This document shows positions 7,382-15,529 of a stretch of DNA of 43,062 nucleotides, in pieces. The stretch is taken from NCBI GenBank assembly GCA_022822005.1, contig JAJECO010000015.1:1-43062 (forward strand), given 5' to 3'. Source of the DNA: Candidatus Poribacteria bacterium (GTDB taxonomy: Bacteria; Poribacteria; WGA-4E; PCPOR2b). The translations under genes were made by a program, and so were the position numbers. The notes below the pieces were generated by a model. The model saw only the letters and a program-made list of their open reading frames with translations, made no database searches and had not been told where the DNA came from. Numbering within the stretch: position 1 is the first letter of the stretch; each line of letters opens with the position of its first letter.

Positions 7382-8608
7382 ATGCTTCAACAATATACGG
7401 ACCTTAACAAGGTTCGGCGGCGGTCGGCGATACTGGTCGCTGTAATCTTGCACATGATTATCGGAATTGTCTACGTCTTAACTCCGCATAGGGAAGCGGT
7501 CAGAGATCGAGACCCTATCTGGGTGGAGTGGGTGAAAGAGCCGCCAAGGCCCGAGGTGAAAACAGTCAAGATCAAGCCGCCACTGAAGATGGAGGTTCGT
7601 AAGCCTGACGAAGATTTGGCACTCAGATCGAAGAAAAAAATGCTTGAGTCCTCACGCCACAAGCTGACAGAGGTTGCCCGTCTCAGCCAACGGATGGTAC
7701 GCGAGAATCTGGATGTAACCACAGCACCACTCACTGAGGAGCTGCCGGACGCAATGACAGATGCGGACTTACGGGAGTCCGAAAGGTCAGATATTAGTCG
7801 CACGGTTTCAGTTCGGGCGGACGGTCAGGGCGAGGTCACAGGACGGATGCGAGTTCGTGGACAGCGCACCGGGCTTGATATGGTTGATTCGTCAGGGGAC
7901 TCAAAAAAAGGGTTGGTTGGTGGCGGTGGATCACCCGGCAACCTGAAAAAGTTGAAGAGATTACCGAAGGACAAGTTGAAGAAAATACCGAAAGACAGGT
8001 TGGGTATCATCGAATTCATTGAGAGAGCGGAGGGACCCCAACAGGTTGTTTTCTGTCTCGATGTTTCTGCCAGTATGCAGGCGGTGGGACTTAGGAAACT
8101 GGAGTTGGCGATTGAGGCGATTAAAGAAGCCTTACCGTCGCTTGATGCGGATGACTCTTTCAATATCATCACCTTCCACGCGAGTGCCAAGATAGGGAAG
8201 GGTAAGCTGGCACCGGTAACAGAGAAGAATATCGAGACGGTATCGAAGTATCTGGACCGGTTCACGCCTGAGAGAATCGCAGGGTATCAAGGAACGAACC
8301 TCCTTGACGCCATTGAAACGGCGCTTGAGGTCAATCCATCAATTATTGTGTTGGTCACCGACGGTTTGCCCACAACAGGGCGCCATACAAATATTGAAAT
8401 TGATTCGGCAAAGATTCTGGAGGCCGTCAGGACGAAAAATGTCAATAATGCAAGCATCTATCTTGTGGCACTTGAAATAGATCTGGAGCATTCGCCCGGC
8501 GCTGAGCTTCTCCGTGATCTGGTTGAGCAGAACAGCGGAGAGATAAAAGTTGTCGATTATAAGCAGCTCCTGAGACTTGCGGAGGAGGACTTGAGTACGC
8601 AGAATTGA
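7382..8608 (+). CDS. Membrane-anchored von Willebrand factor A domain protein
   Basis: The protein is 408 aa from the preferred start. One transmembrane segment (about residues 14-33, SAILVAVILHMIIGIVYVL) is followed by a proline/lysine-rich periplasmic stalk (WVKEPPRPEVK), reminiscent of TonB-like proteins. The C-terminal VWA domain has a complete metal-ion-dependent adhesion site: DVSAS with Asp227, the GTNLLDAIE threonine and LVTDGLP. Such domains bind protein partners through a divalent metal. The ATG at 7382 is preferred over an in-frame ATG at 7343 because GAGGG (7369-7373) lies 8 nt upstream, while the earlier ATG has no ribosome site. The partner protein is unknown. Confidence 0.87.
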   Translation: MLQQYTDLNKVRRRSAILVAVILHMIIGIVYVLTPHREAVRDRDPIWVEWVKEPPRPEVKTVKIKPPLKMEVRKPDEDLALRSKKKMLESSRHKLTEVARLSQRMVRENLDVTTAPLTEELPDAMTDADLRESERSDISRTVSVRADGQGEVTGRMRVRGQRTGLDMVDSSGDSKKGLVGGGGSPGNLKKLKRLPKDKLKKIPKDRLGIIEFIERAEGPQQVVFCLDVSASMQAVGLRKLELAIEAIKEALPSLDADDSFNIITFHASAKIGKGKLAPVTEKNIETVSKYLDRFTPERIAGYQGTNLLDAIETALEVNPSIIVLVTDGLPTTGRHTNIEIDSAKILEAVRTKNVNNASIYLVALEIDLEHSPGAELLRDLVEQNSGEIKVVDYKQLLRLAEEDLSTQN

Positions 8609-8662
8609 TGACAGATTTGGATTAAGGCGGGAAGTCGGTAAACATAACAGTGTTATGTCATA

Positions 8663-8804
8663 CTAGTACACTGTCAGACAAATGCTAATGGTCCTGCTCG
8701 TAGTGGATTGACAAATCCACTACACCCTCACAAAGATGGCTTGGATATGTCTATCCAAGCCGAGCGGTGAGTGACTTATCACGATTTATTTGACAGAGCA
8801 CTAG
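8663..8804 (+). repeat. MITE-like element with 70-nt double hairpin, copy 2
   Basis: Imperfect 20-bp terminal inverted repeats (left CTAGTACACTGTCAGACAAA, right ending TGACAGAGCACTAG) enclose the 70-nt double-hairpin core at 8696-8765. The first stem here is GTAGTGGATT paired with its complement. Compared with copy 1, one C has become T and its partner G has become A, a compensatory change that supports real base pairing. With the promoter to its right, this accounts for nearly all of the gap between the VWA gene and the BMP gene. Confidence 0.8.
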
Positions 8805-8828
8805 ATTCGTTGACACACTAAAATGGAG

Positions 8829-8857
8829 TTGACAGTCCAGTCGGACTTCCATATAAT
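8829..8857 (+). promoter_or_regulatory. Consensus sigma-70 promoter for the BMP gene
   Basis: TTGACA at 8829-8834 and TATAAT at 8852-8857 are separated by exactly 17 nt, a perfect housekeeping consensus. Transcription would begin near 8864 and leave a leader of about 90 nt before the BMP ATG. The leader contains a short hairpin (GACAAC, GTTGTC) at 8883-8898. Confidence 0.75.
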
Positions 8858-8956
8858 TTGCACCGATTTAGGTCGAATGGTAGACAACAAACGTTGTCCC
8901 GTACTTTAGAGATTGTTGTAAACACTAACCCATTAAATTGATTGTTGAGGTGTTTT

Positions 8957-9946
8957 ATGTTCAAGAAAAACTGGATTATTTATAGCTTACTTTTGCTGTC
9001 GTTTGGATTCACTATCGGTACGGCAGATGCAGCGAAGTTCAAAGTTGCCTTGCTGACACCCGGCTCAATCAGTGATGCCGGATGGAACGCGCTGGCTTAT
9101 GAGGGACTTCAGCGCATTGAGAAGGAGTTGGGCGTTGAGGTCAGCCATGTCGAAAGCAAAGCCCCGTCTCAGTGGGAGGAACATTTTCGCTTCTATGCGA
9201 GTAAAGGGTACGGTCTGGTTTTCGGACACGGATTTGAATATCAGGAGGCAGCAAAAGCAGTCGCGCCCGATTTCCCAGATACGGTGTTCATCACAACCTC
9301 TGGGAATACAGTTTTGGATAATGTGGCATCAATTGTTTTTGAACTTGAAGAGGTGACCTATCTGCTGGGGGTCATCGCCGGCACGATGAGCCAGACGGGC
9401 AAGATAGGGCTTATCGGCGGTATGAATATCCCACCGATCAACAGCACTTTCCATGCCCTTGAAGAAGGGGCGAAATCCGTCAATCCGAATATTAAAATAT
9501 CCAGTTCCTATGTCGGAGATTGGGAGAACATCGGAAAAGCGAAGGAGTTGGCGTTGTCTCAAATCACGGAAGGGGTTGATTTTATCTTCCACAACGCGGA
9601 TGCCGCTGGACGTGGGGTTTTTCATGCTGTCGAAGAGAGCCGCAAAGCCGGTAAGAATATTTACGCTTTCGGATCAAACCTCGATCAGAACGACATCGCC
9701 CCCGATGCGATACTTGCCAGCGCCGCCATTGATACCAAAGCCTTTGTATACGCCGCCGACTTAGTGCAAACGGGCAAATTTGAACCCCAGGTGATGTGGA
9801 TGGGGATGTCGCTGAATGAGACTGTGAAGCTGGTTTACAACCCGAAACTGAAAGATCGTATCCCTGAAGATCTCCTTGCCAAGGTTGAGAAAATTCGCCA
9901 GGATATTCTCGCCGGTAAGTTTAAGGCACCCCGCGTGAAGTTTTAG
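8957..9946 (+). CDS. BMP family ABC transporter substrate-binding protein
   Basis: This 329-aa protein is predicted to be an exported binding protein of the BMP/Med family, whose known members bind nucleosides, purines or similar small molecules. It has a signal peptide (Lys-Lys, a hydrophobic core, then TADA-AK) and begins its mature fold with KVALLTPGSISDAGWN. The family segment EEVTYLLGVIAGTMSQTGKIG is clear. ATG at 8957 is preferred over TTG at 8942 because GAGG (8947-8950) lies 6 nt upstream. The ABC ATPase at 11249 is the matching subfamily, but the two permease genes expected with it are absent. A consensus promoter lies upstream. Confidence 0.92.
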   Translation: MFKKNWIIYSLLLLSFGFTIGTADAAKFKVALLTPGSISDAGWNALAYEGLQRIEKELGVEVSHVESKAPSQWEEHFRFYASKGYGLVFGHGFEYQEAAKAVAPDFPDTVFITTSGNTVLDNVASIVFELEEVTYLLGVIAGTMSQTGKIGLIGGMNIPPINSTFHALEEGAKSVNPNIKISSSYVGDWENIGKAKELALSQITEGVDFIFHNADAAGRGVFHAVEESRKAGKNIYAFGSNLDQNDIAPDAILASAAIDTKAFVYAADLVQTGKFEPQVMWMGMSLNETVKLVYNPKLKDRIPEDLLAKVEKIRQDILAGKFKAPRVKF

Positions 9947-10067
9947 AAGTCTATCCTGCCGGTACAAGAAATGACGGAATGTGCGTTGCTACCTGAAGAG
10001 GTCCCCACGCACCCATGGGACAATCCTTGCGCATCGGGAGCGCGGTAGGAAGAAACAGGCTCTATCT

Positions 10068-11180
10068 ATGAAAATTACCGAAATTGAAGCCTTGCATCTG
10101 CGTTTGCCTGTTGTTCAAGAGGTCGCCGACGGCACCCAAGACTGTCTCATTGTACGAGTGCACACCGACGCCGGACTCACCGGGTTGGGAGAGGTGGTCT
10201 CCTGCTCGTATGTCGCTCGATCGGTTATTGAGGCTCCACGCTCCGCGCCTTTTCGGCACGGTCTGGCTTCCATTGTCAAGGGTATGGACGCGAAAGATAT
10301 AGATGCCGTGTTCCGGGCAATGGTCGAAGGCACCGCTTGGTACGGTCCCGGTGGCGTTACCCGACAGGCAATGAGTGGGATCGATATGGCGCTGTGGGAT
10401 CTCCGTGGTAAGGCGATGGATAAGCCCGTCCGTGCGCTACTTAGCGATACTCCGGTTGACGCAATACCGTGTTATGCCAGCGTTCTCTGGCCCGAACGTC
10501 CAGAGTTGGTGGATGCGTCTGCGCAGGGGTTCTTGGAGCAGGGGTACGAAGCAGTGAAATACGGTTGGGCGCCGATGGGACCAGACCCGAACCTCGATGA
10601 GGCGTTGGTCGCCGCTGCCCGTGACGCGCTGGGACCTGACATAAACCTGATGGTCGATGCGGGTCGCGCTTGGGAAGTGGGGACGGCGCTGGAGCGCGTC
10701 GAGCGGTTCCAGAAATACGATGTTTTCTGGCTCGAAGAGCCATTGAATCCCTACGACACGGTAGGGTATAGGACGCTCTCTGAATCCTCATCAATACCGA
10801 TTGCTGCGGGCGAGGCGCTGACGTTAGTCGAGGAGTACGAGACGTTGCTCAGAGACGGCGGTATACAGGTGGTTCAGCCGGATCTGGGACGCGTTGGAGG
10901 CGTTACCGGGGGAAAACAGATTGCGGCTTTGGCGGAAGATACCGGTGCGTGGGCTGTCCCCCATGCCTTTGGCACTGGTGTCCTGCTCGCCGCCTCTGCC
11001 CAATGGGCTGCCTCTTTCAAAAAACCGATGACCGAATTTACTCGCGCTCCGTCTCCGTTGGCGCAAGACTTGGTTAAGCATAGCATGAGTTTCCGCGACG
11101 GGGAATTGCATCTAACCGATGCTCCGGGACTGGGTGTGGAATTAGATGCACAGGTTGTAGAAGCATATCGGGTGAAATAG
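10068..11180 (+). CDS. Enolase superfamily protein (mandelate racemase/muconate lactonizing type)
   Basis: This 370-aa enzyme is predicted to abstract a proton next to a carboxylate, using Mg2+ in a TIM barrel. Metal ligands are visible in order: Asp in LMVDAGRAW, Glu in WLEEPLNP, and Glu in PIAAGEAL. The C-terminal general-base candidate is the His in AVPHAFGTG. The barrel lysine motif reads AVKYGW, with a single lysine instead of the common Lys-x-Lys. The ATG at 10068 gives the standard family N terminus (MKITEIEALH); an upstream in-frame start at 9981 would add unrelated residues. It lies between two genes of one ABC system, so its substrate may be what that system imports. Confidence 0.9.
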   Translation: MKITEIEALHLRLPVVQEVADGTQDCLIVRVHTDAGLTGLGEVVSCSYVARSVIEAPRSAPFRHGLASIVKGMDAKDIDAVFRAMVEGTAWYGPGGVTRQAMSGIDMALWDLRGKAMDKPVRALLSDTPVDAIPCYASVLWPERPELVDASAQGFLEQGYEAVKYGWAPMGPDPNLDEALVAAARDALGPDINLMVDAGRAWEVGTALERVERFQKYDVFWLEEPLNPYDTVGYRTLSESSSIPIAAGEALTLVEEYETLLRDGGIQVVQPDLGRVGGVTGGKQIAALAEDTGAWAVPHAFGTGVLLAASAQWAASFKKPMTEFTRAPSPLAQDLVKHSMSFRDGELHLTDAPGLGVELDAQVVEAYRVK

Positions 11181-11248
11181 CGCATCGCGATAGAAGCGAT
11201 ATTTTCGCTGAGCATCACTCGGGCGCTGAATGAAGGGAAATTTAGCCA

Positions 11249-12790
11249 TTGGCATCACTCGCACTTGAACTGCACGGTGTTACCAAAGCGTTTGGGAACA
11301 ACATTGCCGTGGACAGCGTGGACTTCGCGCTGGAGCGGGGAGAGATTCATACCTTACTTGGCGAGAACGGGGCGGGTAAGTCCACGTTGATGAACCTGAT
11401 CTACGGCTTGTATCAACCCGATGCCGGGGAGATTCTGATAGATGGAGAGCCGTGCATTATTGATTCCCCAAAGACGGCGATTGCCTTGGGGTTGGGCATG
11501 GTGCATCAGCATTTTATGTTGGTGCCTTCGTTGAGTGTGGCTGAAAATATCGCGCTTACTTCTGGGCGTGGCAAATTCCGATTTCACCGATCCGAAGCGG
11601 AGGAACATGTCCAGCAGCTTTCCACCCGTTACGGTCTGTCTATCTCGCCGCAAACCAAGGTCTGGCAGCTTTCAGTCGGGCTTCAGCAGCGGGTCGAGAT
11701 CCTCAAGGCACTTTCAGCGGATGCGGAAATCCTTATCCTCGACGAGCCGACTGCGGTGCTATCCCCACAAAAGATTACGGAACTGTTCACCATCCTCCGT
11801 CGTCTCAAGTCTGACGGACATTCCATTATCTTCATCAGCCATAAGCTGAAAGAGGTGATGGAAATCAGCGATCGGATTACCGTGTTGCGTCTCGGCAAGA
11901 AGGTCGCTACGACAAAGGTTGCTGGCACCTCTCCCACCGAACTGGCGAAACAGATGGTCGGACACGAGCTGCCAGAGATACAGCGAAGCACCCAAGCCCC
12001 CGGTTCCCCAATCCTTGAAATCCGGAAATTAATTGCTGCCGACCACGACGGCCGACAAGTCGTTGGTGGTCCGTCATTTGATGTTCGCGCTGGCGAGATT
12101 GTAGGGATCGCTGGCATTGATGGCAATGGACAGATCGAACTTGCCGAAACGATTGTTGGACTCCGCAGGTCTCAGAGTGGCAGCGTCCGTTTTAACGGAC
12201 AACCGATCACCAATCTTCCGACGAGCAAAAGTCGTCCGTTGGGATACGGCTATGTTCCCGAAGACCGACAGACTGAAGGGCTCATCCTGAGTTTCACAGT
12301 CGCGGAAAATCTGATTCTCAACGTTCATCAACTCAAGGGGTATCGGTCAAAACTGTTGAAGGGTTGGGAAGCGTTTTTGGATCTTAAACGGATCGACGCT
12401 GATAGCGAGGCGCTCATCCGAAGCTATGACGTGCGCACAACCCACACCCATGCGCCGGCGGGTTCGTTATCCGGCGGAAATCAGCAGAAGGTTGTTATCG
12501 CACGAGAGCTCTCACAAGAGCCGCAACTGTTGTTGGCTGTTAATCCGACCCGTGGGTTGGACATCGGCGCCGCTGACTACACACATCAGCAATTTCTTGA
12601 GCAACGTCGGCAGCAACGCGCTGTCTTACTTATATCCACCGAACTTGATGAGATCTTGGCGTTGAGCGACCGAATCTTTGTGATGTATAGAGGTGGATTA
12701 ACTGAGGCGACGGCGTTTCGGGATGACCTGTCCAAAATCGGACTGTTGATGACAGGGAATTGGCAACATGAACTGGACCAAGTGAGTTAA
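11249..12790 (+). CDS. ABC transporter ATP-binding protein, two-domain sugar/nucleoside type
   Basis: This 513-aa protein has two fused nucleotide-binding domains, as in the ATPases that work with BMP-type binding proteins. Domain 1 has an intact Walker A (GENGAGKST) and Walker B with LILDEPTA, but a weak signature (LSVGLQQR). Domain 2 has a good signature (LSGGNQQK) but a degenerate Walker A (GIDGNGQIE), a usual asymmetry in this subfamily. The start is TTG at 11249: an in-frame stop lies 3 nt before the preceding codon, and AAGGGA is about 10 nt upstream. It should power import with the BMP protein, but no permeases are encoded nearby. Confidence 0.92.
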   Translation: MASLALELHGVTKAFGNNIAVDSVDFALERGEIHTLLGENGAGKSTLMNLIYGLYQPDAGEILIDGEPCIIDSPKTAIALGLGMVHQHFMLVPSLSVAENIALTSGRGKFRFHRSEAEEHVQQLSTRYGLSISPQTKVWQLSVGLQQRVEILKALSADAEILILDEPTAVLSPQKITELFTILRRLKSDGHSIIFISHKLKEVMEISDRITVLRLGKKVATTKVAGTSPTELAKQMVGHELPEIQRSTQAPGSPILEIRKLIAADHDGRQVVGGPSFDVRAGEIVGIAGIDGNGQIELAETIVGLRRSQSGSVRFNGQPITNLPTSKSRPLGYGYVPEDRQTEGLILSFTVAENLILNVHQLKGYRSKLLKGWEAFLDLKRIDADSEALIRSYDVRTTHTHAPAGSLSGGNQQKVVIARELSQEPQLLLAVNPTRGLDIGAADYTHQQFLEQRRQQRAVLLISTELDEILALSDRIFVMYRGGLTEATAFRDDLSKIGLLMTGNWQHELDQVS

Positions 12791-12806
12791 TAGGAGGAAT
12801 ATCTAA

Positions 12807-13469
12807 ATGTTACTAACACAGAAGGTCGCTAGTGAAAACATAGAAATGCAAGCATTTAGATGGGCGTTACAGTTGACCGCATTTACGATCGGCTATAATT
12901 TCCTGGAAGGGACAGTTTCAACCTTGCTGGGGTTTCAGGATGAAACGCTCGCACTTTTCGGCTTTGGAGTAGATAGCTTTATTGAGGTAATTTCAGCAAT
13001 CGGTATTGCGCATATGATTACTCGAATCCGCCGTTTTCCAGATGTATCAAGGGATAGATTTGAAATCACTGCGCTACGGATTACGGGAACCTGTTTCTAT
13101 CTACTGACGGCGGGGCTTGTCATTACTGCCGTTCTCAATATCGTTCAGGGTCATCAACCTGAGACAACCTTCTGGGGCATTGTTATCGCAATAACTTCAA
13201 TTGTCACCATGTGGATTCTAATTGTTTTGAAGATGAGGGTTGGCAAGCAGTTAGATTCTCAACCCATCATCGCTGATGCGAAATGCACCAAAGTATGTCT
13301 TTACATGTCATTTGTCCTATTAGGGTCAAGCCTCATCTATGAACTGACACATATAGGCTACTTAGATAGCATAGCTGCCTTGGGAATCGCATATTTTTCG
13401 GCAAGGGAAGGAAAGGAGTCATTTGAAAAGGCACAGGGTAAAGCCGCGTGCTGTGATTGTGAAGAATAG
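12807..13469 (+). CDS. CDF-like metal cation transporter with CxxxC second metal site
   Basis: This 220-aa integral membrane protein has about five or six hydrophobic segments, resembling the membrane part of cation diffusion facilitators. The first metal site is present as Asp56-x3-Glu60 (GVDSFIEV). At the place where the family usually has His-x3-Asp, this protein has Cys160-x3-Cys164 (DAKCTKVC), and it ends with AACCDCEE. Soft-metal specificity is possible. It lacks the cytoplasmic C-terminal domain of full CDF proteins (roughly 290-300 aa). Its stop codon TAG is also the first three bases of an inverted-repeat element, so the tail may have been cut by an insertion. AGGAGG stands before the ATG. 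Confidence 0.75.
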   Translation: MLLTQKVASENIEMQAFRWALQLTAFTIGYNFLEGTVSTLLGFQDETLALFGFGVDSFIEVISAIGIAHMITRIRRFPDVSRDRFEITALRITGTCFYLLTAGLVITAVLNIVQGHQPETTFWGIVIAITSIVTMWILIVLKMRVGKQLDSQPIIADAKCTKVCLYMSFVLLGSSLIYELTHIGYLDSIAALGIAYFSAREGKESFEKAQGKAACCDCEE

Positions 13470-13657
13470 GACTTACGTAGCGCGTTCATAAGCCCCCTGA
13501 CAAGTTTCCCCCCTGACAAGGGGGGCTAGGGGGGTTAGGGGATTTAGGGGGTTAAAAATCAAGGCTCATATAAAAAGAGAGTGCAAAGCGTGAAGATAAA
13601 CCGAGTTTTTTCTTGAAAACTCGGTTTCTGTTACACGACTGAAGTGCGTAACTCCTA
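13467..13657. repeat. MITE, TAGGACTTACGCA family, 191 bp
   Basis: Terminal inverted repeats TAGGACTTACGTA (13467-13479) and TGCGTAACTCCTA (13645-13657) bound the element. Inside are a CCCCCTGACAAG/TTAGGGGG block (13493-13554) shared with 37579-37633, a 28-bp unit (13562-13589) shared with 26771-26798, and a 12-bp hairpin (13598-13627). The left terminus overlaps the stop codon of the CDF-like gene. It looks like a composite of several small repeats, and no transposase is seen. Confidence 0.75.
13598..13627. terminator. Possible bidirectional terminator hairpin
   Basis: A perfect 12-bp stem, AAACCGAGTTTT with its complement, has a 6-nt loop between two convergent genes (the CDF-like gene on + and the alpha/beta hydrolase on -). 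Flanking T-runs are short, so it is not a textbook intrinsic terminator. It is also part of a repeat element. Termination is inferred from position only. Confidence 0.4.
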
Positions 13658-13663
13658 TCCGGC

Positions 13664-14671
13664 TCAAGCGGTCTTGTCTGCCAAGAATTGCCTAAACCAT
13701 TCGACCATCCACTCAAAATATTTGGGGAGAAAGCGATGATTACCATCCGGCTGGTAGACCTTGAATCGCGCCGGGTGTCCCGCCGATGTATAGACCGGTG
13801 CCACAACCTGAATTAGTTCATCTACCCCCGTGCGGGGCATATCCTCGTCCTGCGTGGGGGCAACCATCATGAGCGGACGCGGTGCTATACAGGCAGTGAC
13901 AACCTCCGGATGGTCAAAGTAGCGGAGCATGTGGGGAATGAAAAAGTAGGCGCTGTGGCGTCGGATGTCTCCGTCGTGGATAACGGTTGCCATACGTCCC
14001 AAGCCGCCGCAGATTGGTGCACCCGCCCGGATCCAAGGCGCAGCTGCCATCGCGTACCACGTCGCATTCCCCCCGAGTGACATGCCGGTAATCCCAATCC
14101 TATCTGAATCGACCCTGTCGTTTGCTGCGAGAATACGCGCTGCCCGCAGCGTTTCTTCGACAAGGATTCCCATCTGTGGACGACCGTAAGGCGTGAGAAG
14201 TTTGCCTTCAAGATTCCAGTGTTCGATGTCAGGGCGTCGGGTGACGCTGCCCTTGGGTGAAATCGCTAACGTTGCGAAGCCGCGCCGTGCCAGTTCAAGT
14301 GCCCAACCAATCAACATCCCGGACGGTGCTTCCGCCTGATAAAACTGTTGATCGGCAATCTTCTCAGCAGAGCCGCCTGTTCCGGGTATGCAGACGACAC
14401 CGGGCAGTTTCTGATTCGATCCGTTGAGCGGGGTTATGATAAACCCCGGAACTGCCTCACCGAGTGAGTTCGCGTATGTCATTTGCGTGACGCGAATGCC
14501 CGCTTCCTCTCCGTGCCGAGGGTCCAAGACCTGCGTCGTTCCCTCCGAGAAGTCGACCGCTTCGGGGATTTCGTCCAAACCCAGCAGCTCTAATAGTTTT
14601 GAACGCACCAAATCTTTCGGAACATCCACCGGAAACGCCGGTCGGATGCCCTTTGGAATAACGTCAGACAT
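13664..14671 (-). CDS. Alpha/beta hydrolase, acetyl xylan esterase-like
   Basis: This 335-aa predicted serine esterase or related hydrolase has a nucleophile elbow GMSLGG, preceded by the helix region of an acetyl-xylan-esterase/dienelactone-hydrolase fold. A catalytic Asp is likely in VAPTQDED, and the His is in PDGNHRF near the C terminus. The oxyanion-side motif CIPGTGGSAEK is also present. No signal peptide is seen, so it probably acts in the cytoplasm. The start has GGAGAGGG just upstream. It is the last gene of a three-gene unit (AKR-like, PhyH, hydrolase) read leftward, 34 nt behind PhyH. The substrate is unknown. Confidence 0.87.
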   Translation of the reverse strand: MSDVIPKGIRPAFPVDVPKDLVRSKLLELLGLDEIPEAVDFSEGTTQVLDPRHGEEAGIRVTQMTYANSLGEAVPGFIITPLNGSNQKLPGVVCIPGTGGSAEKIADQQFYQAEAPSGMLIGWALELARRGFATLAISPKGSVTRRPDIEHWNLEGKLLTPYGRPQMGILVEETLRAARILAANDRVDSDRIGITGMSLGGNATWYAMAAAPWIRAGAPICGGLGRMATVIHDGDIRRHSAYFFIPHMLRYFDHPEVVTACIAPRPLMMVAPTQDEDMPRTGVDELIQVVAPVYTSAGHPARFKVYQPDGNHRFLPKYFEWMVEWFRQFLADKTA

Positions 14672-14705
14672 TCACCCTCTCCCACAGAAACCGCTCTCTG
14701 ATACG

Positions 14706-15449
14706 CTACTTCAGTCGAAGGATCTCACGCTGCTCCTCTGACAAGCCATCCATGACGTGATCGCTAAAGACCAAGCTCTGGCCGCCCCAATCGGGCATGT
14801 AGCCGATACTGTAGCAGTAGTAAAGCGTACGGCGCGGACGCTCCGAGGTGTTCACGACTGAACCGTGTGTTAAGGCTTCGGTGAAAATAATCGCGTCACC
14901 CGCTTTGGCGGGGATAGGTGTCAATACCGGATTTTCATCGGGGTGGCTGCCCCAAGGTCTGACAAAGTTGCTCTTGTGTGCTCCCGGAATGACGGCAAAG
15001 CATCCATCCTCGACATCGCAATCCAGCAGCGGAAATACGGCTTTGGTCAGCGTTGAAACCATTTGACCGTTGCGGCAATGGTACTGGCATTTGGGGATGA
15101 TTGGGGTGCCGTGCATGTGCAGCCCTGTATAACCGCCGCCCCACCGATAGATTGTGTAGGTATGGTTGAGTCGGTATGGACCGCCGGTTACACCTTCAAC
15201 GACATCTAACACTTCGGGAAGGTCGATCAGTGGATTAAAAACAGGATCGACTTCGAGAATATTGGAGATGTAGAGTTCCTGTTCTGTCTTAGGTGTGCCG
15301 AGACAGAGCGGCGGTGGATAGTCTTCTGGCGGCATATTTTCCAGGAGATCTAACGCCTTGTTGCACGCTTTTACCGCGGACTGAGGTACCACATCCTCCA
15401 AGACAATATAACCTTGTAGGTCAAATAGATATTTTTGTTCTTCTGTCAT
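14706..15449 (-). CDS. Phytanoyl-CoA dioxygenase (PhyH) family protein
   Basis: This 247-aa protein is of the Fe(II)/2-oxoglutarate oxygenase type. The distal part is clear: VEDGCFAVIPGAHKSNF, then THGSVVNTSERPRR with the distal His and the 2-oxoglutarate arginine. The proximal ligand motif reads GLHMHGTP, so the usual His-x-Asp is replaced by His-x-His. Some PhyH-like branches lack the Asp, so this does not prove inactivity. AGGAGG precedes the ATG. It lies between the AKR-like gene (80 nt) and the esterase (34 nt) and is probably co-transcribed with them. It is only distantly similar to the PhyH at 237-1058. Confidence 0.85.
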   Translation of the reverse strand: MTEEQKYLFDLQGYIVLEDVVPQSAVKACNKALDLLENMPPEDYPPPLCLGTPKTEQELYISNILEVDPVFNPLIDLPEVLDVVEGVTGGPYRLNHTYTIYRWGGGYTGLHMHGTPIIPKCQYHCRNGQMVSTLTKAVFPLLDCDVEDGCFAVIPGAHKSNFVRPWGSHPDENPVLTPIPAKAGDAIIFTEALTHGSVVNTSERPRRTLYYCYSIGYMPDWGGQSLVFSDHVMDGLSEEQREILRLK

Positions 15450-15529
15450 CTTCTCCGCCTCCTTAGCTATTGGTTGTTATCTTCGTGAATTGATTTCGAT
15501 TTGATGCGCTTTTCCCTTCCTTATGACCG

